This document shows positions 26,749 through 35,044 of a stretch of 37,090 nucleotides of DNA, one piece after another. Both the position numbers and the translations under genes were made by a program. Under the pieces are notes generated by a model that was not told the DNA's origin, ran no database searches, and worked only from the letters and a program-made list of their open reading frames with translations. Source of the stretch: Myxococcota bacterium (lineage in GTDB: Bacteria; Myxococcota_A; Bradymonadia; UBA7976; UBA1532); assembly GCA_018813065.1 (NCBI GenBank), contig JAHJCH010000343.1:1-37090 (forward strand), written 5' to 3'. Within the stretch, counting starts at the first letter, position 1, and each line of letters begins with the position of its first letter.

Positions 26749-28095
26749 TCAGTCGTGATAGAGGAAGTCCCACTGAAGAATCTCCAGGGGCTTATCTCCC
26801 TCCTTGACGCGGATTAAGAAGGGCGTGCGGCGCTGCTTGGGCGGCGTGCGCTTGAGCAGCAAGGGGAAGTGCTTGACCTCGCTGGGCTGCACCTCCAGCG
26901 TGGGGAATGGGCAAAATATCTCGCCATCGATGGGATCGACGACCTCCAAGGTGAAGGACTGCGCCACGCCGCCTTTGTTGCTGATGCGCAGACGCGCGGT
27001 GTTTTGGATGCGACCATCTGGCAGGACGATCCAAGGCGTCGAGCCCGGCATACTGGCGAGGATCAGCTCGCTCTCTTGGCGCGTGGCCATCGCGGTGACG
27101 AGGGCGATGCTCAGCAACACCAGGCCCACGGCGTAGACGATCACGCGGGGGCGCAGCCACTGCGTCTTCTCCCCCGCCAGCTCCGCCTCAGAGCTGTAGC
27201 GGATCAAGCCCGTCGGCTTCTTCAGCGCGATCATCACGCTGTCACAGGCGTCAATGCAGGCGGTGCAGTGGACGCACTCCATCTGCGCGCCCTTGCGGAT
27301 GTCTACACCCGTGGGGCAGACACGCACGCACTTCTCACAGTCGATGCAGTCGCCGACGCCCTCATCCTTTGGCCGCCCGCGCGGCTCTCCGCGCTGGCTA
27401 TCATAAGCAACGCCGATTGAGTGATTATCGAGCAAGACAGACTGAAAACGACCATAAGGACAAACAACAATGCAGGTCTGCTCTCTAAACCAGCTAAAAT
27501 CAAAGATCAAAAACGCGGTAATCGAGAGAAAAAACACCAACGCGACAGGATGATCGCCGTTCAAGCCACCCCATCCGACAAAAAATGCCATAAATCCGCC
27601 GGAGAAGCCCGCCGCTACAGCGACATAAACAGCGAATTTAATTGATTTTTTAATTATTTTATCGCCGGTCCAGGGGCTCTCATCTAATTTCTTCCGAGTC
27701 CTGGGCTTCCCTTCGATGAACTCTTCAATTGGACGAATGATCAGATCTAATAAAACGGTCTGAGGACAAGCCCAACCACACCAAACACGGCCAAGCAGCG
27801 CGGTGAAAAAGAAGATCGCGAAGATAAAAATACCAAAAAGAAACATCAGATAATTTGCATCAGATGCAAAGAATATACGGCCAAATATATAAAATCGACG
27901 ACCGATTACATCAAATCGGATCGCGGGGTTGCCATTCACCGTAAGAAAAGGGAGGCCAAAGATCATCAAAAGCAGCAGCGCGGCGAAGAAGTTTCGCCGC
28001 TTAAGCCACGCGCCCACCGCGCGGTAAGGGTAAAGCCAGACGCGACGCCCATGCTCCCCGATGGTTGATACGGTGTCGTTTTCTGCGAGCGGCAT
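26749..28095 (-). CDS. ccoG: cytochrome c oxidase accessory protein CcoG (FixG/RdxA)
   Basis: The 448-residue membrane iron-sulfur protein shows GRVWCGWACPQTVLLDLI, the CcoG/NapH-type motif, and two ferredoxin-like clusters, CIDCEKCVRVCPTGVDIRKG and CVHCTACIDACDS. There are about five membrane segments and a C-terminal immunoglobulin-like domain (FixG). CcoG is a cupric reductase that helps deliver copper to the cbb3 oxidase active site. A strong AGGAGGAGG precedes the ATG. It is separated from ccoP by 231 bases, so it may have its own promoter; TTGACA occurs in that gap without a convincing -10. The central part (about 27421-27790) is far more AT-rich than its ends (about 45% versus over 60% GC by hand count), which is odd within one gene. 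Confidence 0.95.
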   Translation of the reverse strand: MPLAENDTVSTIGEHGRRVWLYPYRAVGAWLKRRNFFAALLLLMIFGLPFLTVNGNPAIRFDVIGRRFYIFGRIFFASDANYLMFLFGIFIFAIFFFTALLGRVWCGWACPQTVLLDLIIRPIEEFIEGKPRTRKKLDESPWTGDKIIKKSIKFAVYVAVAAGFSGGFMAFFVGWGGLNGDHPVALVFFLSITAFLIFDFSWFREQTCIVVCPYGRFQSVLLDNHSIGVAYDSQRGEPRGRPKDEGVGDCIDCEKCVRVCPTGVDIRKGAQMECVHCTACIDACDSVMIALKKPTGLIRYSSEAELAGEKTQWLRPRVIVYAVGLVLLSIALVTAMATRQESELILASMPGSTPWIVLPDGRIQNTARLRISNKGGVAQSFTLEVVDPIDGEIFCPFPTLEVQPSEVKHFPLLLKRTPPKQRRTPFLIRVKEGDKPLEILQWDFLYHD

Positions 28096-28326
28096 ACTTC
28101 AACCCTCCTCCTGAGCGTCATCGTCATGTTCACGGCGACGCCGCCTAAGCAAACCTCGTGGCGCCTCATCAGCGCCGCTTGAGGGGGCTCAAATGACTAC
28201 AGGTGCGCCGGTTTGTAAAGATCCCAACGATGGGAGGCGGCGTTTTTCATATCCGAATGTTTTTGTGGGATTTTTGGCGACGTGGCGTTGTGTCAACGGC
28301 TTTACGCGGGGCGTGGGCGGGGCTCG

Positions 28327-28902
28327 CTAGTCTTTCTCTAGCTGACCTTGAGGGGGCAGGCCCCCAGGCGGGTTGCTGCCCCGGAGGCTGCGCACATAAA
28401 CAGAGACGCTGGCGAGATCCTCGATGTTGAGCTGGGTCTTCCAGGCGATCATCGAGGTGCCCTCTACGCCGTTGGTGACGGTGTTGAGGATGTTGGGCAG
28501 CTTGCCGCCGTGCAGCCAGTAGTCATCGGTGAGGTTGGGGCCGGTCTGGCCCGCGCCGCCCTTGAGGTGACAGCTGACGCAGAGCTTGGTGAAGGTCTTG
28601 GCGCCCGCCTTGATGCGCTCGGCGTCGCCCTCAAGGGCCGCCAGCTCTTCGACGGTGAACTCCTTACGCGGGGGCAAGGTCTTGCGGTACGCCTCCAGGG
28701 CGCGGGCCGCCTCGACCCCCTCCTCATCCAGCCGCTCCAGGGCCAAGGGGCCAGGGCCGAAGTGATAGTAAGGGACGTAGACCACGGTGATGACGATGTT
28801 GATGTAGAAGAGGATCAACCACCAGCCAGGCAGGGGGTTGTCATACTCTCGGATGCCATCGTACTCGTGATCGAGCAGCTTATCTTGTGGCCCCTTCGAC
28901 AT
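28327..28902 (-). CDS. ccoP: cbb3-type cytochrome c oxidase subunit III, single-haem form
   Basis: The 191-residue protein has the CcoP N-terminal domain (EYDNPLPGWWLILFY, membrane helix at about 25-45) followed by only one cytochrome c module: CVSCH at 108-112, GPNLTDDYW, and Met151 in GTSMIAW as the likely axial ligand. Canonical CcoP proteins carry two c-type haems, so one haem domain is missing. It passes electrons to CcoO in the inner membrane. The ATG overlaps the ccoQ stop by one base (TGATG). The reduced haem count occurs with the CcoNO fusion in this operon. Confidence 0.93.
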   Translation of the reverse strand: MSKGPQDKLLDHEYDGIREYDNPLPGWWLILFYINIVITVVYVPYYHFGPGPLALERLDEEGVEAARALEAYRKTLPPRKEFTVEELAALEGDAERIKAGAKTFTKLCVSCHLKGGAGQTGPNLTDDYWLHGGKLPNILNTVTNGVEGTSMIAWKTQLNIEDLASVSVYVRSLRGSNPPGGLPPQGQLEKD

Positions 28903-29075
28903 CAGGCGCTCTCCTCTTCATCCTCAAGGGCCATCTGGCCGTAGCGTGCGTAAGTGTCAGCCGCCCCCGGTCGGGCGATCCACAAAAGGACCCCCAAGAA
29001 GATCCCCATAAAGATCACCAGCGCGATCAGCGGCAGGCTCACCAGATCAGTCTGCGACAAGATCAAGGACTTCAC
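28902..29075 (-). CDS. ccoQ: cbb3-type cytochrome oxidase subunit CcoQ
   Basis: This gene is too short for the ORF track and was translated by hand (57 residues). The start is a GTG at 29075 that overlaps the ccoNO stop (GTGA). The product has one membrane segment (LIALVIFMGIFLGVLLWI) preceded by a short polar N-terminus and followed by the CcoQ-like tail RPGAADTYARYGQMAL and an acidic end. CcoQ stabilises the CcoNOP complex. Its position between ccoNO and ccoP, with overlaps at both ends, supports the call; sequence conservation in the family is low. Confidence 0.85.
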   Translation of the reverse strand: MKSLILSQTDLVSLPLIALVIFMGIFLGVLLWIARPGAADTYARYGQMALEDEEESA

Positions 29076-31381
29076 TTGGCCCCCTGGATGTCCGTCCCCA
29101 GGCGGAGCAGGTAGGCGATAAGCGCCACGATCTTCTTATCGCGGATGTCCTTAAAGTTCTTCTGCGCCAAAGCCTCCGCAGACTGGGCCTCAGCGGCCTG
29201 CATCAGCGCCGCGAACTCCTTATCCAGCGCCGTCTGCTCCGCCGCCGTCAGGATCTTGCCTTCCTTGGCGATAAAAGCCTTACGATCCTCGATTTGCTGC
29301 TTGGCCTGGGCGATGAGGGCCTTGGCCTGGAGGTCATTGGCGTCGGCGTCCTTTTTGAGCAGGAAGTCGGCGATCTTGGCCGCCTGCTGCTTGGCGGAGG
29401 CCTCGGCCTCCTCCACCTCTTGCGGGCTATAAGGCACCTTAAAGTACTTCTGGAAGATCCCCAGCTTGCGCCGGGTCTGGCTCAGATCCAAGGCCTCCTC
29501 AAACAGCCAAGGGTAGTTGGGCATGATCGACCCCGGCGAGGTGCTCTCGGGGTTCATCATATGGTTGTAATGCCAGACGATATCGGGGCGCAGCACGCCC
29601 TCGCGCGCCAGATCGGGGCCGATGCGGCGGGAGCCAAACTGGAAGGGGTGGTTGTAGACCGACTCACCCGGCTTGCTGTACTCGCCGAAGCGGGCGACCT
29701 CGGAGCGGAAGGGGCGGATCATCTGTGAGTGGCAGTTATAGCAGCCCTCGGCGACGTAGATATCGCGGCCCTCAAGCTCCAGGGCCGTCAGTGGCTTAAC
29801 CGCGTCGATGGTGGGCACGTTGGAGCGGATCAGCAGGGTGGGGATGATCTCCACGGCGCCGCCGATCGCCAGGGCGATAAAGGTCAAGATGGTGAACAAC
29901 GCCGACTTGCTCTCAAGGAAGCCGTGGATGCCCTCGGAGAAGCCGATCTGCTTCTTCTCCAGGGGCGCGGCGGTGACCTCAGGATCGGGCGAGGGGGTCC
30001 CCGCCATAATGGTCCGGGTCAAGTTATAGAGCATCATCGTCGCGCCGGTGAGATAAAGCAGCCCGCCGGTGGCGCGGACCCAGTACATCGGCTCAAGGGT
30101 GGGCAGGGTGTCGGTCCAGTTGTAATAAACCAGCGCGCCTTCGGGGGTGAACTCTTTCCACATCAGCCCTTCGCCGATGCCAGCGGCCCACATGCTCATC
30201 ACATAGAAGCCAATGCCGATGAGACCGATCCAGAAGTGCGCTGTCGCCATCTTCTTGCTAAACAGTGGGGTTTGCCAGAGCCGGGGCACCAACCAATAGA
30301 GGATGCCGAAGGCCATAAAGCCATTCCAGCCCAGCGTACCTGAGTGAACGTGACCGACTGTCCAGTTTGTGTAGTGAGACAGGGAGTTGACCGTCTTCGT
30401 GGACATCATAGGCCCCTCGAAGGTGGACATCCCATAGAATGTGACCGCCGTGACCAGGAACTTGAGCACGGGCTCCGTGCGCAGCTTATCCCAAGCGCCG
30501 CGCAGCGTCAGGAGGCCGTTGATCATCCCACCCCAAGAGGGCGCGATGAGCATCAAGGAGAAGACGGTCCCCAAGGTCTGCGCCCACTCTGGAAGCGCCG
30601 TATAGAGCAGGTGGTGAGGGCCTGCCCAGATATAGATAAAGACCAAAGACCAGAAGTGAACGATGGAGAGGCGATAGCTATAGACGGGGCGCTCAGCGGC
30701 CTTGGGCACAAAATAATACATCAAGCCCAGCACCGGCGTGGTGAGGAAGAAGGCCACCGCGTTGTGACCATACCACCACTGCACGAGCGCATCTTGCACA
30801 CCGGCAAAAATTGAATAACTCTTTGTTAGGCTGACAGGCAGCGAGAGATTGTTGACGATATAAAGCATCGCCACGGCCACGACCGCCGAAATATAGAACC
30901 AAATCGCCACATAAAGATGCCGCACCCGCCGTTTAAAGATCGTGCCAAAGAAGTTGACCGCGAAGATCACCCAAACCAAGGTAACCGCGATATCCAGAGG
31001 CCACTCTAGCTCCGCATACTCTTTACCTTGGGTATAACCCAGCAAGAAAGAGATACCGCCGACGAGGACGCCGATATTCCAAAGCCAGAAATGAAGATTA
31101 GAGAGGAGATCGCTAAAGATTCGCGCTTTAAGCAGGCGTTGGATCGAATAGTAAATACCACCGAAGATGCTATTGCCTACAAAAGCAAAAATTGCTGCGT
31201 TGGTGTGTAGTGGCCTCAGTCGTCCGAACGTCACCTCCGGGACATCAAAGTTGAACCAACGGGCGGCCAACTGAAGCGCGATCCACACGCCTATTGTCAT
31301 GCTGAACACAGCCCAAAAGATCGTGGCGAGCGCAAACTTGCGCACGATCTTGTCGTCATAGCGGAACGTATCCACGTTCAT
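29072..31381 (-). CDS. ccoNO: fused cbb3-type cytochrome c oxidase subunits I and II (CcoN-CcoO)
   Basis: One 769-residue ORF contains both subunits. Residues about 1-475 are CcoN: about twelve helices with RPLHTNAAIFAF, WWYGHNAVAFFLT (CuB/haem histidine), AGPHHLLYTALPEW and GHVHSGTLGWNGF. From about 485 the CcoO part follows: one membrane helix, haem c motif CYNCH at 547-551, GSRRIGPDLAREG, and MPNYPWLFE supplying the Met ligand. Before the conserved ALIAYLLRLG end is a roughly 90-residue Ala/Lys/Glu/Gln-rich helix, probably a coiled coil. The enzyme reduces oxygen at low concentration and pumps protons. AGAGGAGC before the ATG lies inside ccoS. CcoNO fusions are known in some lineages. Confidence 0.96.
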   Translation of the reverse strand: MNVDTFRYDDKIVRKFALATIFWAVFSMTIGVWIALQLAARWFNFDVPEVTFGRLRPLHTNAAIFAFVGNSIFGGIYYSIQRLLKARIFSDLLSNLHFWLWNIGVLVGGISFLLGYTQGKEYAELEWPLDIAVTLVWVIFAVNFFGTIFKRRVRHLYVAIWFYISAVVAVAMLYIVNNLSLPVSLTKSYSIFAGVQDALVQWWYGHNAVAFFLTTPVLGLMYYFVPKAAERPVYSYRLSIVHFWSLVFIYIWAGPHHLLYTALPEWAQTLGTVFSLMLIAPSWGGMINGLLTLRGAWDKLRTEPVLKFLVTAVTFYGMSTFEGPMMSTKTVNSLSHYTNWTVGHVHSGTLGWNGFMAFGILYWLVPRLWQTPLFSKKMATAHFWIGLIGIGFYVMSMWAAGIGEGLMWKEFTPEGALVYYNWTDTLPTLEPMYWVRATGGLLYLTGATMMLYNLTRTIMAGTPSPDPEVTAAPLEKKQIGFSEGIHGFLESKSALFTILTFIALAIGGAVEIIPTLLIRSNVPTIDAVKPLTALELEGRDIYVAEGCYNCHSQMIRPFRSEVARFGEYSKPGESVYNHPFQFGSRRIGPDLAREGVLRPDIVWHYNHMMNPESTSPGSIMPNYPWLFEEALDLSQTRRKLGIFQKYFKVPYSPQEVEEAEASAKQQAAKIADFLLKKDADANDLQAKALIAQAKQQIEDRKAFIAKEGKILTAAEQTALDKEFAALMQAAEAQSAEALAQKNFKDIRDKKIVALIAYLLRLGTDIQGAK

Positions 31382-31558
31382 CTACCGCTCCTCTGAATTT
31401 GAGACATCCATCGCAGAGGACGGCTCATCAAAGAGAATCCGCACGGCGGGGGTCTCCAAGTCATCAAACTGACCATCTCGAACAGCCCAGGTGAACACGA
31501 TGAGGCTGCCTGCGGCGAAGACTAAGGCCAGGGGAATAAGCACAAAGAGGACTTCCAT
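31382..31558 (-). CDS. ccoS: cbb3-type oxidase assembly protein CcoS (FixS)
   Basis: Also missing from the ORF track because it is only 58 residues. It begins at the ATG at 31558 (MEVLFVLIPLALVFAAGSL) with one membrane helix. The hallmark CcoS motif follows, FTWAVRDGQFDDLETPAVRI, then FDEP. CcoS is needed for cofactor insertion into the cbb3 oxidase. Its TAG stop is directly followed by the ATG of ccoNO. As the first visible gene of the operon, it suggests the promoter lies in the 333-base gap upstream. ccoH and the copper ATPase ccoI, often clustered with ccoS, are absent from the window. Confidence 0.93.
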   Translation of the reverse strand: MEVLFVLIPLALVFAAGSLIVFTWAVRDGQFDDLETPAVRILFDEPSSAMDVSNSEER

Positions 31559-31891
31559 CAGCTACGTCGTCCCGAGATCCTTTCAAGGCGATCTTTGAGC
31601 GCGGCTGTCAACCCTGTGGTGGGGCTCACGATGAGCCCCACAGCGCGGCTCGTGTGAGGGTGAGGTGGCCAGGCTTCATCTGAGACAGCGTCCTCACCCG
31701 CTTCTGGACCTCCGAGCGGGCTCTCTTAGGGTCATTGAATCGCCCCTTTATAGAGCGTTTTTACCGGAGAAGCGACGGCCCCGTGATTGATCTGCGTCAT
31801 TTGTCCAAAGGTGAAATACGTTCGCTCTAAAACAGTCGTCCAAGCCCAAAAGCCCTCGCGTTCTCACCCTTGACGATCTGGAGGAGGCGCG
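31559..31891. other. divergent regulatory gap between ccoS and the amylase gene
   Basis: This 333-base gap holds no credible gene. It carries a perfect hairpin (31619-31641), a minus-strand TTGACA at 31606-31611 without a good -10, and a weak FNR-like half-palindrome, TTGAT-N4-GTCAT, at 31787-31800. The last 100 bases before the amylase are AT-richer and probably contain its promoter, but no hexamer pair stands out. Confidence 0.5.
31619..31641. promoter_or_regulatory. perfect 10-bp stem hairpin upstream of ccoS
   Basis: GTGGGGCTCA, loop CGA, TGAGCCCCAC form an uninterrupted 10-bp stem. No run of T follows on either strand, and the flanking genes diverge, so a simple terminator is unlikely. 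It lies 60-80 bases before ccoS and next to a TTGACA, consistent with an operator or a leader structure. Confidence 0.5.
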
Positions 31892-34621
31892 ATGCGCAGG
31901 TTTCTCGGTCTTGGCCTTCTATTTCTGATGCTTACGGCCTGTGATGACGGTGATGATGGCGACCGCTCGCCCAGCGTTGACGCGACGCTACGACAAGACT
32001 CTAGCGGCGGCGGCGGCGGCGGCGAGGCGGGTAGCGGCGGTGGCGGCGGCGGCGTGGTCGGTCAGACCTGCCCGCGCACCTTCGCCTACTTCGCGGGGGC
32101 GGCGACGCCTGGGGAGGTCAAGGTCGCTGGCCCCTTCACGGGCTGGGGGGATGGCGCCGTGGCCATGGTCAGCGACGGCGCGGGCTTCTACACCGCCACG
32201 ATCGATCTCACGCCGGGGGATCACCCGTATAAGTTCATCGTCGATGGCGAGTGGATTCCAGATCCCTATAACCCGCGCCGCGAAGGCGAGGATCTCAACA
32301 CCATCGCCGCGCACACCTGCCCCTTTGAGCCCGCCTGCGTCACCGACGCCGACTGCGCCGAGGCCGCGCCGCACTGCCGTGACTATGTGTGCCATGATGT
32401 GCCCCCCGCGCCCCTGGACTGTCGCTGCGCCGAGGGCCTCTTCTGTGGCCCTGATGGCGGCTGCGTGGAGTGCGACGCGGCCCACCCCTGCCAGGGCACC
32501 TCGGTGTGTCGCCAAGGCGCCTGTGGCCCTGAGTGCCTAACGGATGAGGAGTGCGCGGGCGAGGCGCTGTGCGGCCCCGATCTCACCTGCGTTGAGCCTG
32601 AGTGCGTCGTGGACGATGACTGCGGTGACATCCTGACCCTTCGCTGTGAGAACCACCTCTGCCTAGAGCGCAGCTGCCGAGAGCAGGTGTTCCTCTTTGA
32701 TCCGCAGGGCGCGCAGTACGTCTCTGTGCATGTCGCTGGCAGCTTCAATGGCTGGCCCGCCGAGCCCACCACGGGGTTAACGATGAGCTGGCGGGTTGAT
32801 CTTGGCCGCTGGTTCGCCGTCTCTGAGCTTGAGGTCGGCAGCTATGAGTATAAGTTCGTCGCCGATGGAAGCTGGATGCCCACGCCAGAATGTCAAGGCG
32901 AGACGGCCTCTTGTGACCCAAACCCGACGTGCGTCAACGACACCTATAATGGCTGCAACAGCGTGGTGACGATTGAGTGCGCCCCCGAGGTCTGCGATCC
33001 GCCCTGCGAGGACAACCAGATCTGCCAACGCGGCGCCTGCGTCGCCGCCCCGCCCTCCGAGTGTGGTGATCTGAGCACCTTCGATTGGGCCGACGCGGTG
33101 ATGTACTTCATCATGGTCGATCGCTTCTATAACAGCGACGGTCAATCAGACCCTGTGCAGAACGCCACCGGCGGCGACGCGGCGTGGGGGCCGAGCGGCC
33201 AGTACGAGGGCGGCGATCTCCAAGGCGTCACCGCCAAGATCCCCTACCTCAAGGATCTGGGCGTCTCCGCCGTGTGGCTGTCGGCGCCCTACAACAACCG
33301 CGAGGCGGCGGGCGCCTCGATGAGCCCCGATCAAGATCGCAACCTCTACTCCGGCTACCACGGCTATTGGCCTGCGCCCGATAACATCGACTACAGCGAC
33401 CCGGACAACCCCAGCCCAGAGCCTGCGGTGGAGTCACGCATTGGCACATCGAGCGACCTCCACGGCTTCATCGACAGCGCGCACAATGAAGATATGATGG
33501 TGCTGTTTGACTATGTGATGAACCATATTGATGTAGACAGCGGACTTTTCCAAGCGCACCCGGAATGGTTCTATCAAGAAAATGGCCGTTTCCGCTTATG
33601 TGGCAATGAAAACCTCTGGGATGATGAGTTTTATGGTGTACGTTGCGCCTTTACAGACTACCTCCCGCCCTTTGACTTCGACAATGAGGACGCGCGCCGC
33701 TGGTCGATTAACGACGCGCTGTGGTGGGCCAAGGCCTATGGGATTGATGGCTTCCGCCTGGACGCGATCAAGCACGTCCCGCTGAATTGGCTTACAGATC
33801 TACGCCGAGAGCTGAACGCGCAGTTCGCCAACCCTGCGGGTGGTCGCTTCTACCTCGTGGGCGAGACGTTTGATTACTTTAACCGTGATCTGCTCAAGCG
33901 CTTTGTTAATCCAGCGACCATGCTTGATGGTCAATTTGACTTCCCGTTTAAGAAGGAGGCCTGCGAGGCGGTCTTCCATGATGGGGGCAGCCTCCAAAAC
34001 TTCGCGGGCTGGATGGACGGCAACGACGGCTATTATGGCCCAGGCTCCCTGATGACGACCTGGATCGGCAACCACGACATCCCCCGCGTGATTCACTTCG
34101 CCAACCGTGAGTTTGGCTGCACAGACGGCAGCAACACGGGCAATGGTTGGACGAATAACTATCATCAGCCGGAGAACGCGGAGCCCTACGAGCGCTTGGG
34201 CGTGGTCTTCGCCATCATGATGACCAACCCAGGCATCCCGCTGATCTACTACGGCGATGAGATCGGCCTCGCGGGCGGCGGCGATCCAGACAACCGCCGC
34301 GTGATGCACTGGGAGGGGCTCAACGCGCATCAAGAGGCGCTGCGCGACAAGATCTCCAAGCTCGCCAAGATCCGCGCGGAGTATAAGTCCTTGGCGCGTG
34401 GCCGCCGTGTGCGGATCGGCGCCAATCAAAACACCTGGGTCTACCGCATGGGCTGTGGCGGGGCGGTCCCTGCCTTGACCGTGGCGATCAACAAGGCCGA
34501 CTTCCCCAACACCGTGCAGATCCCCGGCGGGGACTACACGGATCTGATGACCGACGCCGCCGTCAGCGGCGGCGAGGTGGCGCTGGGCGCGCGCAGCTTT
34601 ATGATCTTATTGCCGCGCTAA
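31892..34621 (+). CDS. GH13 alpha-amylase-like lipoprotein with two CBM48/AMPK-type domains
   Basis: The ATG follows GGAGGAGG and opens a lipoprotein signal, MRRFLGLGLLFLMLTAC (Cys17), with Asp at +2 and +3. A Gly-rich linker leads to a first glycogen-binding-like E-set domain at about 63-142 (VAGPFTGW, DHPYKFIVDGEWIPDP). A Cys-rich region of short CxxDxDC-like repeats spans about 149-262. A second E-set domain covers about 265-355 (VAGSFNGW, YEYKFVADGSW). The GH13 catalytic barrel runs from about 398. Its conserved residues are visible: DYVMNH, FRLDAIKH with nucleophile D624, LVGETFD with acid/base E658, and GNHDIPR with D729. It probably degrades or rearranges alpha-glucans at the cell surface. 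Exact specificity cannot be told. Confidence 0.9.
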   Translation: MRRFLGLGLLFLMLTACDDGDDGDRSPSVDATLRQDSSGGGGGGEAGSGGGGGGVVGQTCPRTFAYFAGAATPGEVKVAGPFTGWGDGAVAMVSDGAGFYTATIDLTPGDHPYKFIVDGEWIPDPYNPRREGEDLNTIAAHTCPFEPACVTDADCAEAAPHCRDYVCHDVPPAPLDCRCAEGLFCGPDGGCVECDAAHPCQGTSVCRQGACGPECLTDEECAGEALCGPDLTCVEPECVVDDDCGDILTLRCENHLCLERSCREQVFLFDPQGAQYVSVHVAGSFNGWPAEPTTGLTMSWRVDLGRWFAVSELEVGSYEYKFVADGSWMPTPECQGETASCDPNPTCVNDTYNGCNSVVTIECAPEVCDPPCEDNQICQRGACVAAPPSECGDLSTFDWADAVMYFIMVDRFYNSDGQSDPVQNATGGDAAWGPSGQYEGGDLQGVTAKIPYLKDLGVSAVWLSAPYNNREAAGASMSPDQDRNLYSGYHGYWPAPDNIDYSDPDNPSPEPAVESRIGTSSDLHGFIDSAHNEDMMVLFDYVMNHIDVDSGLFQAHPEWFYQENGRFRLCGNENLWDDEFYGVRCAFTDYLPPFDFDNEDARRWSINDALWWAKAYGIDGFRLDAIKHVPLNWLTDLRRELNAQFANPAGGRFYLVGETFDYFNRDLLKRFVNPATMLDGQFDFPFKKEACEAVFHDGGSLQNFAGWMDGNDGYYGPGSLMTTWIGNHDIPRVIHFANREFGCTDGSNTGNGWTNNYHQPENAEPYERLGVVFAIMMTNPGIPLIYYGDEIGLAGGGDPDNRRVMHWEGLNAHQEALRDKISKLAKIRAEYKSLARGRRVRIGANQNTWVYRMGCGGAVPALTVAINKADFPNTVQIPGGDYTDLMTDAAVSGGEVALGARSFMILLPR

Positions 34622-34659
34622 AGGGCCGGCGACGCCGCCATTGCGTTCTCTGCGTGCTT

Positions 34660-34674
34660 GGCGCACAATGCGCC
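34660..34674. terminator. short hairpin downstream of the amylase gene
   Basis: GGCGCA, loop CAA, TGCGCC form a 6-bp GC-rich stem followed by CTTTGT, 38 bases after the amylase stop. It is a possible weak terminator, or part of the rpoZ leader, since TTGCGT-17-CACAAT (34641-34669) overlaps it as a partial promoter match. Confidence 0.35.
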
Positions 34675-34720
34675 CTTTGTCACGCTCCCCGATGGAGGGG
34701 CGAGGCTCACGGCTCAACTC

Positions 34721-34725
34721 AGGAG
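34721..34725 (+). promoter_or_regulatory. ribosome binding site that decides the rpoZ TTG start
   Basis: AGGAG followed by AAAAGCC and TTG gives a seven-base spacing. The TTG is the first codon of the conserved omega N-terminus (xARVTIEDS), whereas the ATG at 34658 used by the ORF track adds a 25-codon extension not found in omega proteins. Confidence 0.75.
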
Positions 34726-34732
34726 AAAAGCC

Positions 34733-35020
34733 TTGGCGCGCGTCACCATTGAAGACTCCCTGCTGCACATCCGCGATCAGTTTGCCTTGGTCCACCTCAC
34801 CGCCAAGCGCTATCGCGAGCTGCACCGTGGCTCCAAGCGGATGGTCGATTGTAAGAACAAGGACATCATCGCGGCGCTGAGAGAGATCGCCGCAGGCAAG
34901 GTGGCCTTCCGTGAGGATATCCAGCGCGTCTTGCTCAAGAACGCGGAGATCCAGCCGCCTTCGCTCAGCGAGGCGACGCCCGATGCCCTCGACGAGATCA
35001 ACATTGGCCCTGTGCTCTGA
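34733..35020 (+). CDS. rpoZ: RNA polymerase omega subunit
   Basis: From the TTG at 34733 the product is 95 residues, beginning with the omega signature M(L)ARVTIEDSL. It continues with QFALVHLTAKRYRELHRGS and KNKDIIAALREIAAGKV, matching the conserved omega core that wraps the beta-prime C-terminus and assists polymerase assembly. The C-terminal tail is short and acidic. Usual neighbours such as gmk or spoT are not present; here it stands between the amylase gene and the convergent RHH gene. The start is decided by AGGAG at seven bases and by family alignment from memory. Confidence 0.85.
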   Translation: MARVTIEDSLLHIRDQFALVHLTAKRYRELHRGSKRMVDCKNKDIIAALREIAAGKVAFREDIQRVLLKNAEIQPPSLSEATPDALDEINIGPVL

Positions 35021-35021
35021 T

Positions 35022-35044
35022 CCGCCGCCTCAGCGCTGCGGCGG
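35022..35044. terminator. candidate bidirectional terminator between rpoZ and the RHH gene
   Basis: CCGCCGC, a nine-base loop containing AGCGCT, and GCGGCGG form a perfect 7-bp GC stem starting two bases after the rpoZ stop and overlapping the last codons of the convergent RHH gene. No T-run follows, so efficiency is uncertain. Confidence 0.4.

Noticed and set aside
31787-31800. FNR box (TTGAT-N4-GTCAT) for the cbb3 operon
   Set aside because: Only one half matches well and it lies about 230 bases from ccoS, too far for ordinary activation.
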